Assembly (NCBI GenBank): GCA_029263115.1
Contig: JAJCYC010000209.1
Span: 1 to 56,686, forward strand
Reading direction: 5' to 3'
DNA length: 56,686 nucleotides
From: Pseudonocardia sp.
GTDB taxonomy: Bacteria; Actinomycetota; Actinomycetes; Mycobacteriales; Pseudonocardiaceae
Shown here: positions 7,507 through 17,029 of the stretch, piece after piece
How positions within the stretch are numbered: the stretch's first letter is position 1
How the letters are laid out: each line of letters begins with the position of its first letter
The notes under the pieces: model-generated
What the model saw: the letters and a program-made list of their open reading frames with translations, nothing else
Told to the model about the DNA's origin: nothing
Database searches by the model: none
Translations under genes and position numbers: made by a program

Positions 7507-8403
7507 GTGCCAGCTACCGCGCCCGACCGCCACAAACCCTCGTACGGATCCCGTGCCGTCGTCACCGGTGCCGGTAGCGGCATCGGTAGGGCCGTGGCGC
7601 TGGAACTCTCCGCTCGCGGTGGTCAGGTGGTGTGCGCGGACATCGACCTCGACCGGGCCGAGGCCACCGCGGCCCTGCTCGGCCGCGACCGCGGCATCGC
7701 GGTGCAGTGCGACGTGGCGTCCCACGCGCAGGTCACCGCGCTCGCCACGACCGCCGAGCAGCGCCTGGACGGCCCGGTCGACCTCGTGGTCAACAACGCC
7801 GGCATCGGCGTCGGCGGCCTGCCCGTGGGCGACAACTCGATGGACGATTGGGAGCGCCTGCTCGGGGTCAACCTGTGGGGCGTGGTCTACGGCTGCGACG
7901 TCTTCGTCCCGAAACTGCGCCGCATCGGCCGCGGCGGGATCATCAACGTGTCCTCCGGGGCGGGTTTCGCGGCCATCCCGCGGATGAGCGGCTACAACGT
8001 CACCAAGGCCGGCGTGCTGGCCCTGTCCGAGACGCTGGCCGCAGAACTGGCCGGCTCCGGGGTGCGGGTCTCGGTCCTGTGCCCGGCCTTCGTGCGGACC
8101 AACATCGCCCGCGACGCCAAGGGGATCGAAGGCCCGCTGGTCGAGTTCGCCGACACGGCGATGCGGTGGGCCGGGCGGTCCCCGCAATGGATCGCGCGGG
8201 CCACGCTCGACGCATACGACAAGGGCACCCTGCACGTGCTCCCCCACTTCGAAGCCCGGGTGCTGTGGCGGTTCAAACGCCTACTTCCGGGGCCCTACAC
8301 CGCCCTGATGGGCGCGCTCAACCAGCTGACTTCACGACTCATGCCCGACCCGGGGCAGACCCGGGAACTCACCGTGGGAGGTTCCGATGCCGATCGCCAC
8401 TGA
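7507..8403 (+). CDS. Short-chain dehydrogenase/reductase, first gene of monooxygenase operon
   Basis: This 298-residue SDR has TGAGSGIG near residues 20-27, NNAGIG near 97, and the catalytic SSG/YNVTK set near 147-163. A GGAGG sits six bases before GTG 7507. Its last 17 bases overlap the next gene in a different frame, indicating coupled translation. The tail after residue 235 is arginine-rich and resembles the C-terminal extension of mycobacterial SDRs located next to monooxygenases. It opens a seven-gene operon likely devoted to oxidation of a lipid or steroid-like substrate. Confidence 0.9.
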   Translation: MPATAPDRHKPSYGSRAVVTGAGSGIGRAVALELSARGGQVVCADIDLDRAEATAALLGRDRGIAVQCDVASHAQVTALATTAEQRLDGPVDLVVNNAGIGVGGLPVGDNSMDDWERLLGVNLWGVVYGCDVFVPKLRRIGRGGIINVSSGAGFAAIPRMSGYNVTKAGVLALSETLAAELAGSGVRVSVLCPAFVRTNIARDAKGIEGPLVEFADTAMRWAGRSPQWIARATLDAYDKGTLHVLPHFEARVLWRFKRLLPGPYTALMGALNQLTSRLMPDPGQTRELTVGGSDADRH

Positions 8404-9310
8404 CGACATGCTGCAGAAGATCAAGGACCGCCAGTGGGCACTGGCCGACATCGACTGGAACGCCCCCGGCGCCGAACTCATCACCGATGAGCAGCGGCCG
8501 ATGCTCAAGGACTTCATGGCCGACGTGGTCTGGGTCGAGGCCCTGGGCGCCTGCGGCTTCAAGGCCCTGGAGCTGAAGGTCGAGGACCCGTACCTCAAGG
8601 AGATCTACCGCTACTTCCAGGCCGAGGAGCAGCGGCACGCCAACGCCGAACTGGCGCTGATGCACCGGTGGGGGATGCTCGAGCAGGATGAGTTCCCCGA
8701 GCCCACCGTCCAGCTGCGGCTGATCATGCAGTGGCTCGACAAGAATGTCGACAAGATGTCGCTGGGGGTGCTCGGCACCCTGATCCCGATGCTGGAGGTG
8801 GCCCTCGACGGGGCGCTGCTCAAGTTCCTGCTCGACGAGGTCAAGGATCCGGTCTGTCACGAGACGTTCGCCAAGATCAATTCCGACGAGTCCCGGCACC
8901 TGGCGGTGGACTTCCACCTGCTGGAGGTGCTGGGCATGCCCCGGACCCGCCACCTGGTGATCAACACCGTCGCGACGTTCCTGACCCCGTCGGTTCTGAT
9001 GGGGCTGGTCCAGTTCGCGCCGCTGCTGTCCAGTACCCGCGACAAGATCATCGGGATCGGTCTGCCCGAGGAGAAGCTGTACCGGGCGATCCGGCGCTTC
9101 GGCGAGGTCGGCGACAAGAGCCCCACCACCCCCCGCAACCCCATCTACCAGGCCGTCAAGTACTACGGCAACATGGTCATGGACCGGCACCACCCGTTCC
9201 ACCGGTACGTGGGCGACCCGTTGGTCGCGATCACCAACCGTTACCCGCGCCGGTGGTTGAAGCCCAAGCCGTCCTGGACCGAGTCGCTCGCCTATGAGCC
9301 CGCAGCATGA
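8387..9310 (+). CDS. Ferritin-like diiron protein
   Basis: This 307-residue, mostly helical protein shows a ferritin-like carboxylate-bridged diiron pattern. An E in WVEALGA and an EEQRHANAE motif form the first metal half-site. A later E and the DESRHLAVDFH segment form the second. Such proteins act as hydroxylases, desaturases or oxidases; the related mycobacterial proteins are usually unannotated. It sits between an SDR and flavin monooxygenases, overlapping the first by 17 bases and the second by ATGA, so it most likely contributes an O2-dependent step in the same pathway. Confidence 0.75.
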   Translation: MPIATDDMLQKIKDRQWALADIDWNAPGAELITDEQRPMLKDFMADVVWVEALGACGFKALELKVEDPYLKEIYRYFQAEEQRHANAELALMHRWGMLEQDEFPEPTVQLRLIMQWLDKNVDKMSLGVLGTLIPMLEVALDGALLKFLLDEVKDPVCHETFAKINSDESRHLAVDFHLLEVLGMPRTRHLVINTVATFLTPSVLMGLVQFAPLLSSTRDKIIGIGLPEEKLYRAIRRFGEVGDKSPTTPRNPIYQAVKYYGNMVMDRHHPFHRYVGDPLVAITNRYPRRWLKPKPSWTESLAYEPAA

Positions 9311-10890
9311 CGGGCGCCCGGACGAAGCGCCGCACTCCGGACCCGCAGACCCACGAGGTCATGATCGTGGGGGCCGGTGTCAGCGGACTCTGCACGGCGG
9401 CGCGGCTGCTGAACACCGGGATCCGGGACGTCATCGTCCTGGAACGGAACGCGACGGTCGGCGAGCCGCCTCGCCGCCGGCTGCCGGGTGCGCCGTGCGA
9501 TATCCCGTCGATGCTCTACCCCTACGTGTTCAACCATGACCCGCGCCGGCCGCAATGGACGGCCGTTCGCCCGTCGGCGAATGAGCTCGGCGACTACGCA
9601 CGGCGGCTGGCCGGCCACTTCGCCCTGGACCGGCTGATCCATTTCGACCAGGAGGCCGTACGGCTGGAGTACGACCGTCCCGACGCGCGCTGGGTGGCGC
9701 AGACCCACGCCGGGCAGTCGTTCGCCGCCCGCGCCGTGGTGGTGGCCCTCGGGTCGGTCCCGGTGGCCCGTATCCCCGACATCCCGGGTGTCGAGCGGTT
9801 CGGCGGCACCACGATCCATACCGCCGACTGGGACGACGGCGTGGACGTGGCCGGCAAGCGGGTCGGGGTCATCGGCAGCGGGGCCAGCGCGGTCCAGCTC
9901 GTGCCGGAACTGGTGCCCCACGCCGCGCGGGTCAAGGTGTTCCAGCGCACGCCGCGCTGGACGCTGCCCTGGCCGGCGCACGCCGGCGCCGCCTGGGATC
10001 GGGCGCTGCTGCGCACGGTGCCGTTCAGCCAGGCCACGGCGCGGTACGCCGTGCTCTGCGCCCACGAACCGTGGTCGGTGAACAGGCTGGTCCGGCCGGC
10101 CCTGACGACCGCCATCGAGCGGGTCGCCACCGCACACCTGCGTCGCCAGGTCGGCGATCCGTGGGAGCGGCGGCTGCTGAGCCCGACCTACCGGGCCGGC
10201 GGGCGACCGACCCTGGTGTCCAGCGACTACTACCCGGCGCTCGGCAGCACGAACTGCACGCTGCTGCACTGGCCGATCGCCACCGTGAGCGAGGCCGGAG
10301 TCCGCACCGCGGACGCGCTGGAGCACCACGTCGACGTGCTGGTGCTGGCCACCGGGTCCGACGTGGCCGGGCCCGGCGCACGGTTCCCGATCGTCGGCAA
10401 CGACGGGCGGACGCTGTCGCGCGGGCACACCGACCGGGCCGGCTCCTACAAGGGTGTCAACGTGGCCGGCTTCCCCAACATGTTCCTCGTGCCCGGACCC
10501 GGTCCGCGCCCGGAGCGCAGCTCGGACCTGATCTATCTCGACGCCCGGATCGACTACACCGTGCGCGCGATCGGCGAGATCACCTCCGGGGCGCTGCGGT
10601 CACTCGACGTCCGCGACGACGCGCAGCGGACCTACCACCGGACGCTGCGCACGCGCCTGGCGAACACCGTGTGGCGGGCCGACGGCATCAGGGACGGACG
10701 TCACGTCACCGCGGGCGGGTTCGACCCGACGGTCTATCCCGGACCGGCGACGGACTACGCCGCTGCGCTGGCGACCGTGCGGCTCTCGGACTACATCATC
10801 GAGCGGGCACCCGCGCGGACCGCGGTCGGCGCGCTCAACGGCTCGGCACCGGCCTCGGCCGCAGGCCGGCCACCGAACGGGAAGGGCTGA
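9307..10890 (+). CDS. Flavin-containing monooxygenase, divergent (BVMO-like)
   Basis: This 527-residue protein has the FAD-binding GAGVSGLCTA motif near residues 24-33, the NADPH-binding GSGASAVQLVPEL motif near 193-205, and a Baeyer-Villiger-type fingerprint FGGTTIHTADWD just before it. The GG-x-W-Y-x-N-x-YPG block expected after the first Rossmann strand, present in both downstream paralogues, is replaced here by EPPRRRLPGAPCDIPSM. That looks like a small internal loss or strong divergence. Flavin use may be altered. It is ATGA-coupled to the diiron protein gene. Confidence 0.83.
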   Translation: MTGARTKRRTPDPQTHEVMIVGAGVSGLCTAARLLNTGIRDVIVLERNATVGEPPRRRLPGAPCDIPSMLYPYVFNHDPRRPQWTAVRPSANELGDYARRLAGHFALDRLIHFDQEAVRLEYDRPDARWVAQTHAGQSFAARAVVVALGSVPVARIPDIPGVERFGGTTIHTADWDDGVDVAGKRVGVIGSGASAVQLVPELVPHAARVKVFQRTPRWTLPWPAHAGAAWDRALLRTVPFSQATARYAVLCAHEPWSVNRLVRPALTTAIERVATAHLRRQVGDPWERRLLSPTYRAGGRPTLVSSDYYPALGSTNCTLLHWPIATVSEAGVRTADALEHHVDVLVLATGSDVAGPGARFPIVGNDGRTLSRGHTDRAGSYKGVNVAGFPNMFLVPGPGPRPERSSDLIYLDARIDYTVRAIGEITSGALRSLDVRDDAQRTYHRTLRTRLANTVWRADGIRDGRHVTAGGFDPTVYPGPATDYAAALATVRLSDYIIERAPARTAVGALNGSAPASAAGRPPNGKG

Positions 10891-10892
10891 CC

Positions 10893-12386
10893 ATGATGTC
10901 ATCGGACGAGACCGACCACGAGATCGTCATCGTCGGCGCCGGCTTCGCGGGGATCGGGATCGGCATCGAACTGGACAAGGCGGGCCTGACCGACTACCTC
11001 ATCGTCGAGGAAGGCGGCGGCTTCGGCGGCACCTGGTATTGGAACACCTACCCCGGTGTCGCGGTGGACATCCCGTCGTTCAGCTACCAGTTCTCGTTCG
11101 AGAAGCGGCCCGACTGGTCGCGGGTGTACGCCCCGGGGTCGGAACTGCGCAGCTACGCCGAGGAGTGCGCCGCCCGCTACGGCCTGCACGCCCGGACGCG
11201 GTTCGGCACGCGGGTGGACGCGGCGAGCTTCGACGAGGAGCGCCACGTCTGGCGGCTGGACACCACCGGCGGACCGATCACCACCCGACACCTCGTCGAC
11301 GCTTCCGGAGTCCTCACCCAACCCCGCAAGCCCGACATCGACGGGGTCGACGACTTCGCCGGGCTGACCATGCACACCAGCCGCTGGGACCACGACCAGG
11401 ATCTGTCCGGAAAGCGCGTCGCGGTGATCGGCACGGGTGCGTCGGCGGCCCAGCTGATCCCCGCCGTCGCGGCGGACGTCGCGCACCTGACGGTGTTTCA
11501 GCGCACCCCGATCTGGTGTCTGCCCAAGGCCGACGCGGCGATCCCGGCCGCCGCGCGGCTGATGCTCCGCCGCGTGCCGGGGTTGCTCGGCCTGACCAGG
11601 CTGGCCAGCCAGTCCCTGGTGGAGGTGCTGTTCCCGCTGGCCGCGCACTTCCCGCACCTGCTGCCGTTCGTCGCGGCATTCGAGCGGCGGGCCCTGGACT
11701 ACATGCGGCGCGAGATCCATGATCCCGACCTGCGGGAGAAGCTGATCCCGCGCTACGCGCTCGGGTGCACGCGTCCGGCCTTCCACAACGAGTACCTGGC
11801 CACCTACAACCGGGCCAACGTCACTTTGCAGACCACCCCGATCGCCCGGATCGAGCCCCGGGGGGTGGTCACCGACGACGGCACCGTGCACGAGATCGAC
11901 GTGCTGGTGCTGGCCACCGGGTTCAAGGTGTTCGAGCCGGACAACATGCCGCCGTTCCCGGTACTGGGCCGGGCCGGCGCCGACCTGGGCAAGTGGTGGG
12001 CCGAGCACCGCCATCAGGCCTACGAGGGCGTCAGCGTCCCCGGTTTCCCCAACTACTTCATGATGTGTGGCCCGTACAGCTATAACGGTTCGTCCTACTT
12101 CAACCTGGTGCAGACTCAGGCCCGGCACATCGTGCGCTGCCTGCGTCACGCCCGCTCGCGCAAGGCCACGCTGGTCGAGGTCACGGCCCGGGCCAACGAC
12201 GAGTACTTCGCCGGCATGCTGCGGCGGGGCCGCAACCAGATCTTCTGGCAGGACAGTTGCGCTTCAGCCAACAGCTACTACTTCGACGCCAACGGCGACG
12301 TGCCGCTGCGGCCCAGTCCCACCCTGGAGACCATCTGGCGCAGTCAGCGGTTCCCGCTGCGCGACTACGAGTTCGCCACCCGATAG
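10893..12386 (+). CDS. Flavin-containing monooxygenase (BVMO family)
   Basis: This 497-residue enzyme has GAGFAGIGIG near residue 15, an intact GGTWYWNTYPG block near 43-53, the fingerprint FAGLTMHTSRWDHD, and the second Rossmann motif GTGASAAQLIP. The start is ATG 10893 (an overlapping ATG at 10896 is out of frame), two bases after the upstream stop, with GGAAGGG as the likely ribosome site. The family inserts oxygen into ketones or oxidises soft heteroatoms using FAD and NADPH. It resembles mycobacterial MymA-type proteins. It is about equally similar in motif structure to the next gene, so the pair looks like a tandem duplication. Confidence 0.9.
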   Translation: MMSSDETDHEIVIVGAGFAGIGIGIELDKAGLTDYLIVEEGGGFGGTWYWNTYPGVAVDIPSFSYQFSFEKRPDWSRVYAPGSELRSYAEECAARYGLHARTRFGTRVDAASFDEERHVWRLDTTGGPITTRHLVDASGVLTQPRKPDIDGVDDFAGLTMHTSRWDHDQDLSGKRVAVIGTGASAAQLIPAVAADVAHLTVFQRTPIWCLPKADAAIPAAARLMLRRVPGLLGLTRLASQSLVEVLFPLAAHFPHLLPFVAAFERRALDYMRREIHDPDLREKLIPRYALGCTRPAFHNEYLATYNRANVTLQTTPIARIEPRGVVTDDGTVHEIDVLVLATGFKVFEPDNMPPFPVLGRAGADLGKWWAEHRHQAYEGVSVPGFPNYFMMCGPYSYNGSSYFNLVQTQARHIVRCLRHARSRKATLVEVTARANDEYFAGMLRRGRNQIFWQDSCASANSYYFDANGDVPLRPSPTLETIWRSQRFPLRDYEFATR

Positions 12387-12442
12387 TCACTCACCCCCAG
12401 GCAACCCCACAAGCGACGCGCAAGAGCGACGGAGGAACAGGC

Positions 12443-14035
12443 ATGGCGGCAACGCAGCCGAGGACCGAGGCGACCGACCGGCTCGACCATGAGGCGGTGG
12501 TGATCGGGGCGGGCTTCTCCGGGATCGGCGTCGCCCGGGCACTCGACCGGGCCGGCATCACCGACTACGTCGTCCTGGAGGAGGGCGGCGGCGTCGGCGG
12601 GGCCTGGTACTGGAATACCTACCCCGGCGTGGCCGTCGACATCCCGTCGGCCAGCTACCAGTTCTCCTTCGAGCAGCGCAGTGACTGGTCCCGGGTCTAC
12701 GCGCCGGGGTCGGAGCTGCGCAGCTATGCCGAGGAACTGGTGGACGGCTACCGGATCCGCGACCGGATCCGGTTCGACTCGGCGGTCGTCGAGGCCCGCT
12801 TCGACGAGGACCGGCAGTGGTGGCGGCTGACGATCGGCGACGGGCGCACCATCACCGCACGTCACGTCATCAGCGCGACCGGCGTGCTGAACAAGCCCCA
12901 GCCACCGGACATCCCCGGCCTGGACCGGTTCACCGGCATCACCATGCACACCGCGCGCTGGGACCACGAGGTGGACCTGCGCGGCAAGCGGGTCGGGGTG
13001 ATCGGCACCGGCGCGTCGGCCGTGCAGCTCATCCCGCCGGTGGCCGAGGAAGCCGCACACCTGACGGTGTTCCAGCGGACCCCGATCTGGGTCCTGCCCA
13101 AGCACGACACCGCCATACCCCGGTGGTGGCGGACCGGCCTGGAACGCGTGCCCGGTCTGCGGTCGGCCACCCGACTGATCAGCCAGACCTACGTCGAGAT
13201 CTTCCCGCTGAGCGCCCACTACTCCGACCTCATCCCGCTGGCCCGGTTCGCGGAGCGCTCCTGCCGGGCGTTCCTGGACAGGGAGATCGCCGACCCGGTC
13301 CTGCGCGCGCAGCTGACCCCGGACTACAGCTTCGGCTGCAAGCGACCGACGTTCTCCAATGAGTACCTCGCCACGTTCACCCGGCCCGACGTCACCCTGG
13401 AGACCAGCGCGATCAGCGAGGTCACCGAGACCGGGGTGAAGACCCGCGAAGGCACCGAGCACCCGCTCGACGTGCTGGTGCTGGCCACCGGGTTCAAGGT
13501 GTTCGAGCCGGACAACATGCCGCCGTTCCCGATCGTCGGCCGCGGCGGCACCGAATTGGGCGCGTGGTGGGGGAAGAACCGCTACCAGGCCTACGAAGGC
13601 GTCAGTGTGCCCGGGTTCCCCAACTACTTCATGGTGCTCGGCCCGTACGGCTACAACGGCTCGTCCTACTTCGCACTGATCGAGAACCAGACCCGGCACA
13701 TCATCCGCTGCCTGCGGCACGCCGGGAAGCTCGGTGCCACCGCGGTGGAGGTGCGCCCGGAGGCGAACGAGCGGTTCCTCGCCGAGATGCTCGGCCGGCG
13801 TCACCGGCAGGTCTTCTACCGGGGCGACTGCACCCGGGCGAACAGCTACTACTTCGACGCGCACGGCGACGTGCCGTTCCGGCCGTCTCCCACGCTGGAG
13901 TCGAACTGGCGCAGCGCCCGGCTCGACCTGGACCGCGACTACCGGTTCCACACCCCGCCGCCCTTCCCGGTGCGGCTCCCGCCGCAGGTGCTCGGGAACA
14001 AGCAGGGAACCAGCGTGGGGAGCACCTCGTCGTGA
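12443..14035 (+). CDS. Flavin-containing monooxygenase (BVMO family)
   Basis: This 530-residue enzyme has GAGFSGIGVA near residue 24, GGAWYWNTYPG near 52-62, the fingerprint FTGITMHTARWDHE, and GTGASAVQLIP. GGAGG lies seven bases before ATG 12443. Long identical stretches with the previous gene (for example DVLVLATGFKVFEPDNMPPF in both) show recent tandem duplication. A C-terminal extension of about 25 residues is unique to this copy. The next gene starts inside its stop codon (GTGA), so expression is coupled. Confidence 0.9.
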   Translation: MAATQPRTEATDRLDHEAVVIGAGFSGIGVARALDRAGITDYVVLEEGGGVGGAWYWNTYPGVAVDIPSASYQFSFEQRSDWSRVYAPGSELRSYAEELVDGYRIRDRIRFDSAVVEARFDEDRQWWRLTIGDGRTITARHVISATGVLNKPQPPDIPGLDRFTGITMHTARWDHEVDLRGKRVGVIGTGASAVQLIPPVAEEAAHLTVFQRTPIWVLPKHDTAIPRWWRTGLERVPGLRSATRLISQTYVEIFPLSAHYSDLIPLARFAERSCRAFLDREIADPVLRAQLTPDYSFGCKRPTFSNEYLATFTRPDVTLETSAISEVTETGVKTREGTEHPLDVLVLATGFKVFEPDNMPPFPIVGRGGTELGAWWGKNRYQAYEGVSVPGFPNYFMVLGPYGYNGSSYFALIENQTRHIIRCLRHAGKLGATAVEVRPEANERFLAEMLGRRHRQVFYRGDCTRANSYYFDAHGDVPFRPSPTLESNWRSARLDLDRDYRFHTPPPFPVRLPPQVLGNKQGTSVGSTSS

Positions 14036-14871
14036 AGACCTTCACCGACCGTGTCGCGGTCATCACCGGTGCCGGATCGGGCATCGGCCGCGCGCTCGCG
14101 CTCGACCTGGCCGGCCGCGGCGCGCACCTGGCGCTGTTCGAGATCAACGAGGAGAGCCTGACCGAGACCGTGGCCGCCTGCCGGGACCAGGCCCGCAGTG
14201 TGAAGGGCTACCAGGTGGACGTGTCCGACCGCAAGGCGGTGCACGACCAGGCCGACGCGGTGCTGGCGGACTTCGGCCGGGTCAACCTGGTGGTCAACAA
14301 CGCCGGGGTGGGGCTGATGGCGTCCGTCGAGGAGATGACCTACGAGGACCTGGACTGGCTGGTCGGGATCAACTGGTGGGGGGTGGTCCACGGCACGAAG
14401 GCCTTCCTGCCCCACCTGATCGCCTCCGGCGACGGGCACCTGGTCAACGTGTCCAGCGCGTTCGGCTTCGTCAGCGCACCGACCCAGAGCGCCTACAACG
14501 CAACCAAGTTCGCCGTACGCGGGTTCACCGAGGCGTTGCGCCAGGAGATGCTGATCGCCAGGCACAAGGTCGGCGTCAGCTGCGTGCACCCCGGCGGCAT
14601 CCGGACCAACATCGCCAAGACCTCCCGAGCGGCCGACCCGTCGCAGGTGGACCGGCTGGCGACCCAGTTCGCCAAGGTGACCCGGACCTCACCGGCCGAC
14701 GCCGCGAAGACGATTCTGAAGGGGGTGCGGCGCAATCACGCGCGCATCCTGATCGGCGCCGACGCCTACCTGATCGACGCCGTGCCCAGGCTGCTCGGCT
14801 CGGCCTACCAGGATCTCAACGTGTTCGGGCTCCGGCACTCACGCTACGACGTGATGGTGGGCGGGCTGTGA
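14032..14871 (+). CDS. Short-chain dehydrogenase/reductase
   Basis: This 279-residue SDR has TGAGSGIG near residues 13-20, NNAGVG near 87-92, and SSA/YNATK catalytic residues near 141-158. The start GTG 14032 overlaps the monooxygenase stop. The C-terminal part has the layout seen in the mycobacterial SDR beside mymA and lipR. It probably interconverts the alcohol and ketone forms of the monooxygenase substrate. Confidence 0.88.
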   Translation: MKTFTDRVAVITGAGSGIGRALALDLAGRGAHLALFEINEESLTETVAACRDQARSVKGYQVDVSDRKAVHDQADAVLADFGRVNLVVNNAGVGLMASVEEMTYEDLDWLVGINWWGVVHGTKAFLPHLIASGDGHLVNVSSAFGFVSAPTQSAYNATKFAVRGFTEALRQEMLIARHKVGVSCVHPGGIRTNIAKTSRAADPSQVDRLATQFAKVTRTSPADAAKTILKGVRRNHARILIGADAYLIDAVPRLLGSAYQDLNVFGLRHSRYDVMVGGL

Positions 14872-14932
14872 CACGCCGGGCGCCCCGCCCGCGTCAGCCG
14901 GTCGCCCGGCCCCGAGCTGAGAAAGGCATGAA

Positions 14933-15895
14933 ATGGCACTTCGCGTAGCCCCACCGCCCCGAATGGTGGCGCCGTTCGTCCGCGGGCTGTTCGGCTGGGC
15001 CTTCCGCCCGCAGCCGGACTGGGTCCGGGTCCGGAGCCGGCTCGAAGCGGTGACGGCATGGCCGGGCGCGCCGCGCGGGGTCCGGGTGGAGCACACCACT
15101 CTGGGCGGGGTGCACGCGGAACGGCTGACCCCCGAGCACACCGATCCCGAGGTGACCCTGCTCTACCTGCACGGGGGCGGCTACACGGTCGGGTCGGCCC
15201 GCACCCATCGCGGCGTCGCGTCCCGACTCGCCGCGGCGATGCGCGCCACCGCGTACGTGCTGGACTACCGGCTCGCGCCGGAACATCCCTGTCCGGCCGC
15301 GGCCGAGGACGCGGTCGCCGCCTACCGGGAGTTGCTCGACCGGGGCATCCCCGCCCGGCGGATCGCGGTGGCGGGCGACTCGGCCGGGGGCGGGCTGTCT
15401 CTGGTGGTCGGCCTCACCGCGGTGCTCGAGCAGCTCCCGGTCCCAGGGGTGCTCGGTCTGATCTGCCCGGGCGTCGACGGCGGCCCGGACGCGCTGGGGT
15501 CCCTGCCCGACGTCACGAAGGACGCGGTTCTCACCAAGGCCATGGTGACCAGCTTCCTGACCGCCTACCTGGACGGGCTCAACCCGGACCTGCCGACGAC
15601 GGTCGTCTCGCCACTGCACGCCGACCTGGCCGGCCTGCCGCCGCTGGTGATCGACACGGGCGCCGACGACCTGATCGTGAGCCAGGCCCGGGCCCTCGCG
15701 GCCAAGGCCAGGGCCGCCGGGGTGGAGGTGCACTACCGCGAGCATCCCGGCCTGTGGCACGTGTTCCACGCACTGGTCGGCATCCTGCCCCAGGCCGACC
15801 GGGCGGTCGCCGACCTCGCGGCGCAGCTGGCCCGCCGGGTCAACCCGCGCCCGATCGAGCCGGGCCGTACCCGTCCTGCACACCGGACAGCCTGA
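14933..15895 (+). CDS. HSL-family alpha/beta-hydrolase (LipR-like esterase)
   Basis: This 320-residue esterase has the HSL-family oxyanion motif YLHGGGY near residues 75-81, the nucleophile motif GDSAGGG near 145-151, and late triad residues in GADDLIVS and LWHVFH. Hormone-sensitive-lipase-type enzymes hydrolyse small esters. The order monooxygenase-SDR-esterase resembles the mycobacterial mymA/lipR/SDR neighbourhood. An ester released by a Baeyer-Villiger oxidation would be a natural substrate; this is inference. A GAGAAAGG site precedes ATG 14933. Confidence 0.88.
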   Translation: MALRVAPPPRMVAPFVRGLFGWAFRPQPDWVRVRSRLEAVTAWPGAPRGVRVEHTTLGGVHAERLTPEHTDPEVTLLYLHGGGYTVGSARTHRGVASRLAAAMRATAYVLDYRLAPEHPCPAAAEDAVAAYRELLDRGIPARRIAVAGDSAGGGLSLVVGLTAVLEQLPVPGVLGLICPGVDGGPDALGSLPDVTKDAVLTKAMVTSFLTAYLDGLNPDLPTTVVSPLHADLAGLPPLVIDTGADDLIVSQARALAAKARAAGVEVHYREHPGLWHVFHALVGILPQADRAVADLAAQLARRVNPRPIEPGRTRPAHRTA

Positions 15896-16030
15896 CATCC
15901 GCAGCGACGACCAGCAGCGACGGCCAACGCCCGGACGGGCGCACTCCAGGCGTTCCGCCGCGGCACCGTCTACGGCCACCGCGACTGACGCGAGCGAGCC
16001 GCGTCAGCTCCCGCGACAGCAGGGCGTCCA

Positions 16031-16435
16031 TCACTCGGTGACGGTCGGCGGGCCGCTCAGGAACGGGCGCAGCTCCAGCCACTCGTGGATCGGCCGGCCG
16101 CCGGCGCCCGGGGCGGCCGACAGCTCGGCGGCGAGCTCCAGCGCGCGCTCGTAGGTGTCGACGTCGATCACCATCCAGCCGGCGATCAGGTCCTTGGTCT
16201 CGGCGAAGGGCCCGGCGGTGACCGGCCGCCGGCCCGCACCGTCGGATCGGACGAATGTGCCCCCCGGCGACAGAGCCTGGCTGTCGACGAACTCACCGGT
16301 GCTCTGCAGCCGCTCGGCGAAGGCGGCCATGTACTGGCAGTGGTCCTCGACCTCCTGTGGGGTCCACTGGTCCATCGGCACGTTGTTCGCCGGCTCGGGG
16401 GCACCTCGGTAGTGCTTGAGCAGCAGGTACTTCAT
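16031..16435 (-). CDS. YCII-related (DGPF) protein
   Basis: This 134-residue protein has the YCII/DGPF layout: MKYLLLKHY at the start, a conserved early helix with H and E (EVEDHCQYMAAFAERLQS), GPFAETKDLIAGW in the middle and an ELRPF tail. The family has a ferredoxin-like fold and is often encoded beside ECF sigma factors, but none is present here. The inner ATG 16435 with an upstream GGAG is preferred over longer starts. Function is unknown. Confidence 0.85.
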   Translation of the reverse strand: MKYLLLKHYRGAPEPANNVPMDQWTPQEVEDHCQYMAAFAERLQSTGEFVDSQALSPGGTFVRSDGAGRRPVTAGPFAETKDLIAGWMVIDVDTYERALELAAELSAAPGAGGRPIHEWLELRPFLSGPPTVTE

Positions 16436-16758
16436 GTCGGTTCTCCTCGGGTTCGGGGCGGCCCCGGTGGCTGCCTTCCAACCCTGGGACGGAGCCGCCG
16501 GACCGTTCTCGACATCCTCGCCACAATTCTTCTCCGGGAATCTGCCGCCCCCCGCAGCGCCCACTGGCGGCGTGTGTGACGCCACTCACCGCAGCGGCGC
16601 CGCCGCCGGCACGGGCTGCCTGCCGTCGGCCGCCCGCCGGCTACCGGTCGGAACAACCACCAGCCGTCCCGGTGGCATCCAGGGCACCCTGGGGACGTGC
16701 TGATGGATGGCCGGGACCCGGTCGCCCAGGGCGCCACCCAGAGAAACGGACGACAGCG
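16436..16758. other. Divergent intergenic region
   Basis: These 323 bases separate the YCII gene (minus) from the DUF5999 gene (plus). The open frames crossing them have arginine/proline-rich out-of-frame composition. No clear promoter pair, repeat or RNA structure stands out. Confidence 0.5.
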
Positions 16759-16932
16759 ATGTGCGATCACCAACCTCCCTGCCCCTCCGGCACCGACCCC
16801 GTGGGTGTACACGCCCGGATCGTGGCCAGCCACCCCGAACAGGGTTGGTACCTGCTGTGCAACGGCGTGCTGCTCTTCGACGACGGCGGCGCCGTGCTGG
16901 CCGACCACAGCATTCTCGAGCCTGCGGCCTGA
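16759..16932 (+). CDS. DUF5999 family small protein
   Basis: This 57-residue protein starts MCDHQPPCP and contains VASHPEQGWYLLCNGVLLFD, the family signature of small actinobacterial proteins of about 60 residues. Cys2, His4, Cys8 and the internal Cys could bind metal, but no role is established. The ATG at 16759 follows a weak purine-rich site. It stands alone between the YCII gene and a pseudogene scar. Confidence 0.85.
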   Translation: MCDHQPPCPSGTDPVGVHARIVASHPEQGWYLLCNGVLLFDDGGAVLADHSILEPAA

Positions 16933-17029
16933 GCCCGTTCGGGCCCGATCCGGCAAGGAGCCACCGCTCCCTCGCCGACCGGGTCGTCGCCGCCGCGACC
17001 TGAGGCCGGCCCATCACCGGAGGACCGAC

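Noticed and set aside
12257-12442. N-terminal extension of the third monooxygenase into the preceding gene
   Set aside because: It would overlap the previous coding region out of frame, while ATG 12443 has a near-ideal GGAGG.
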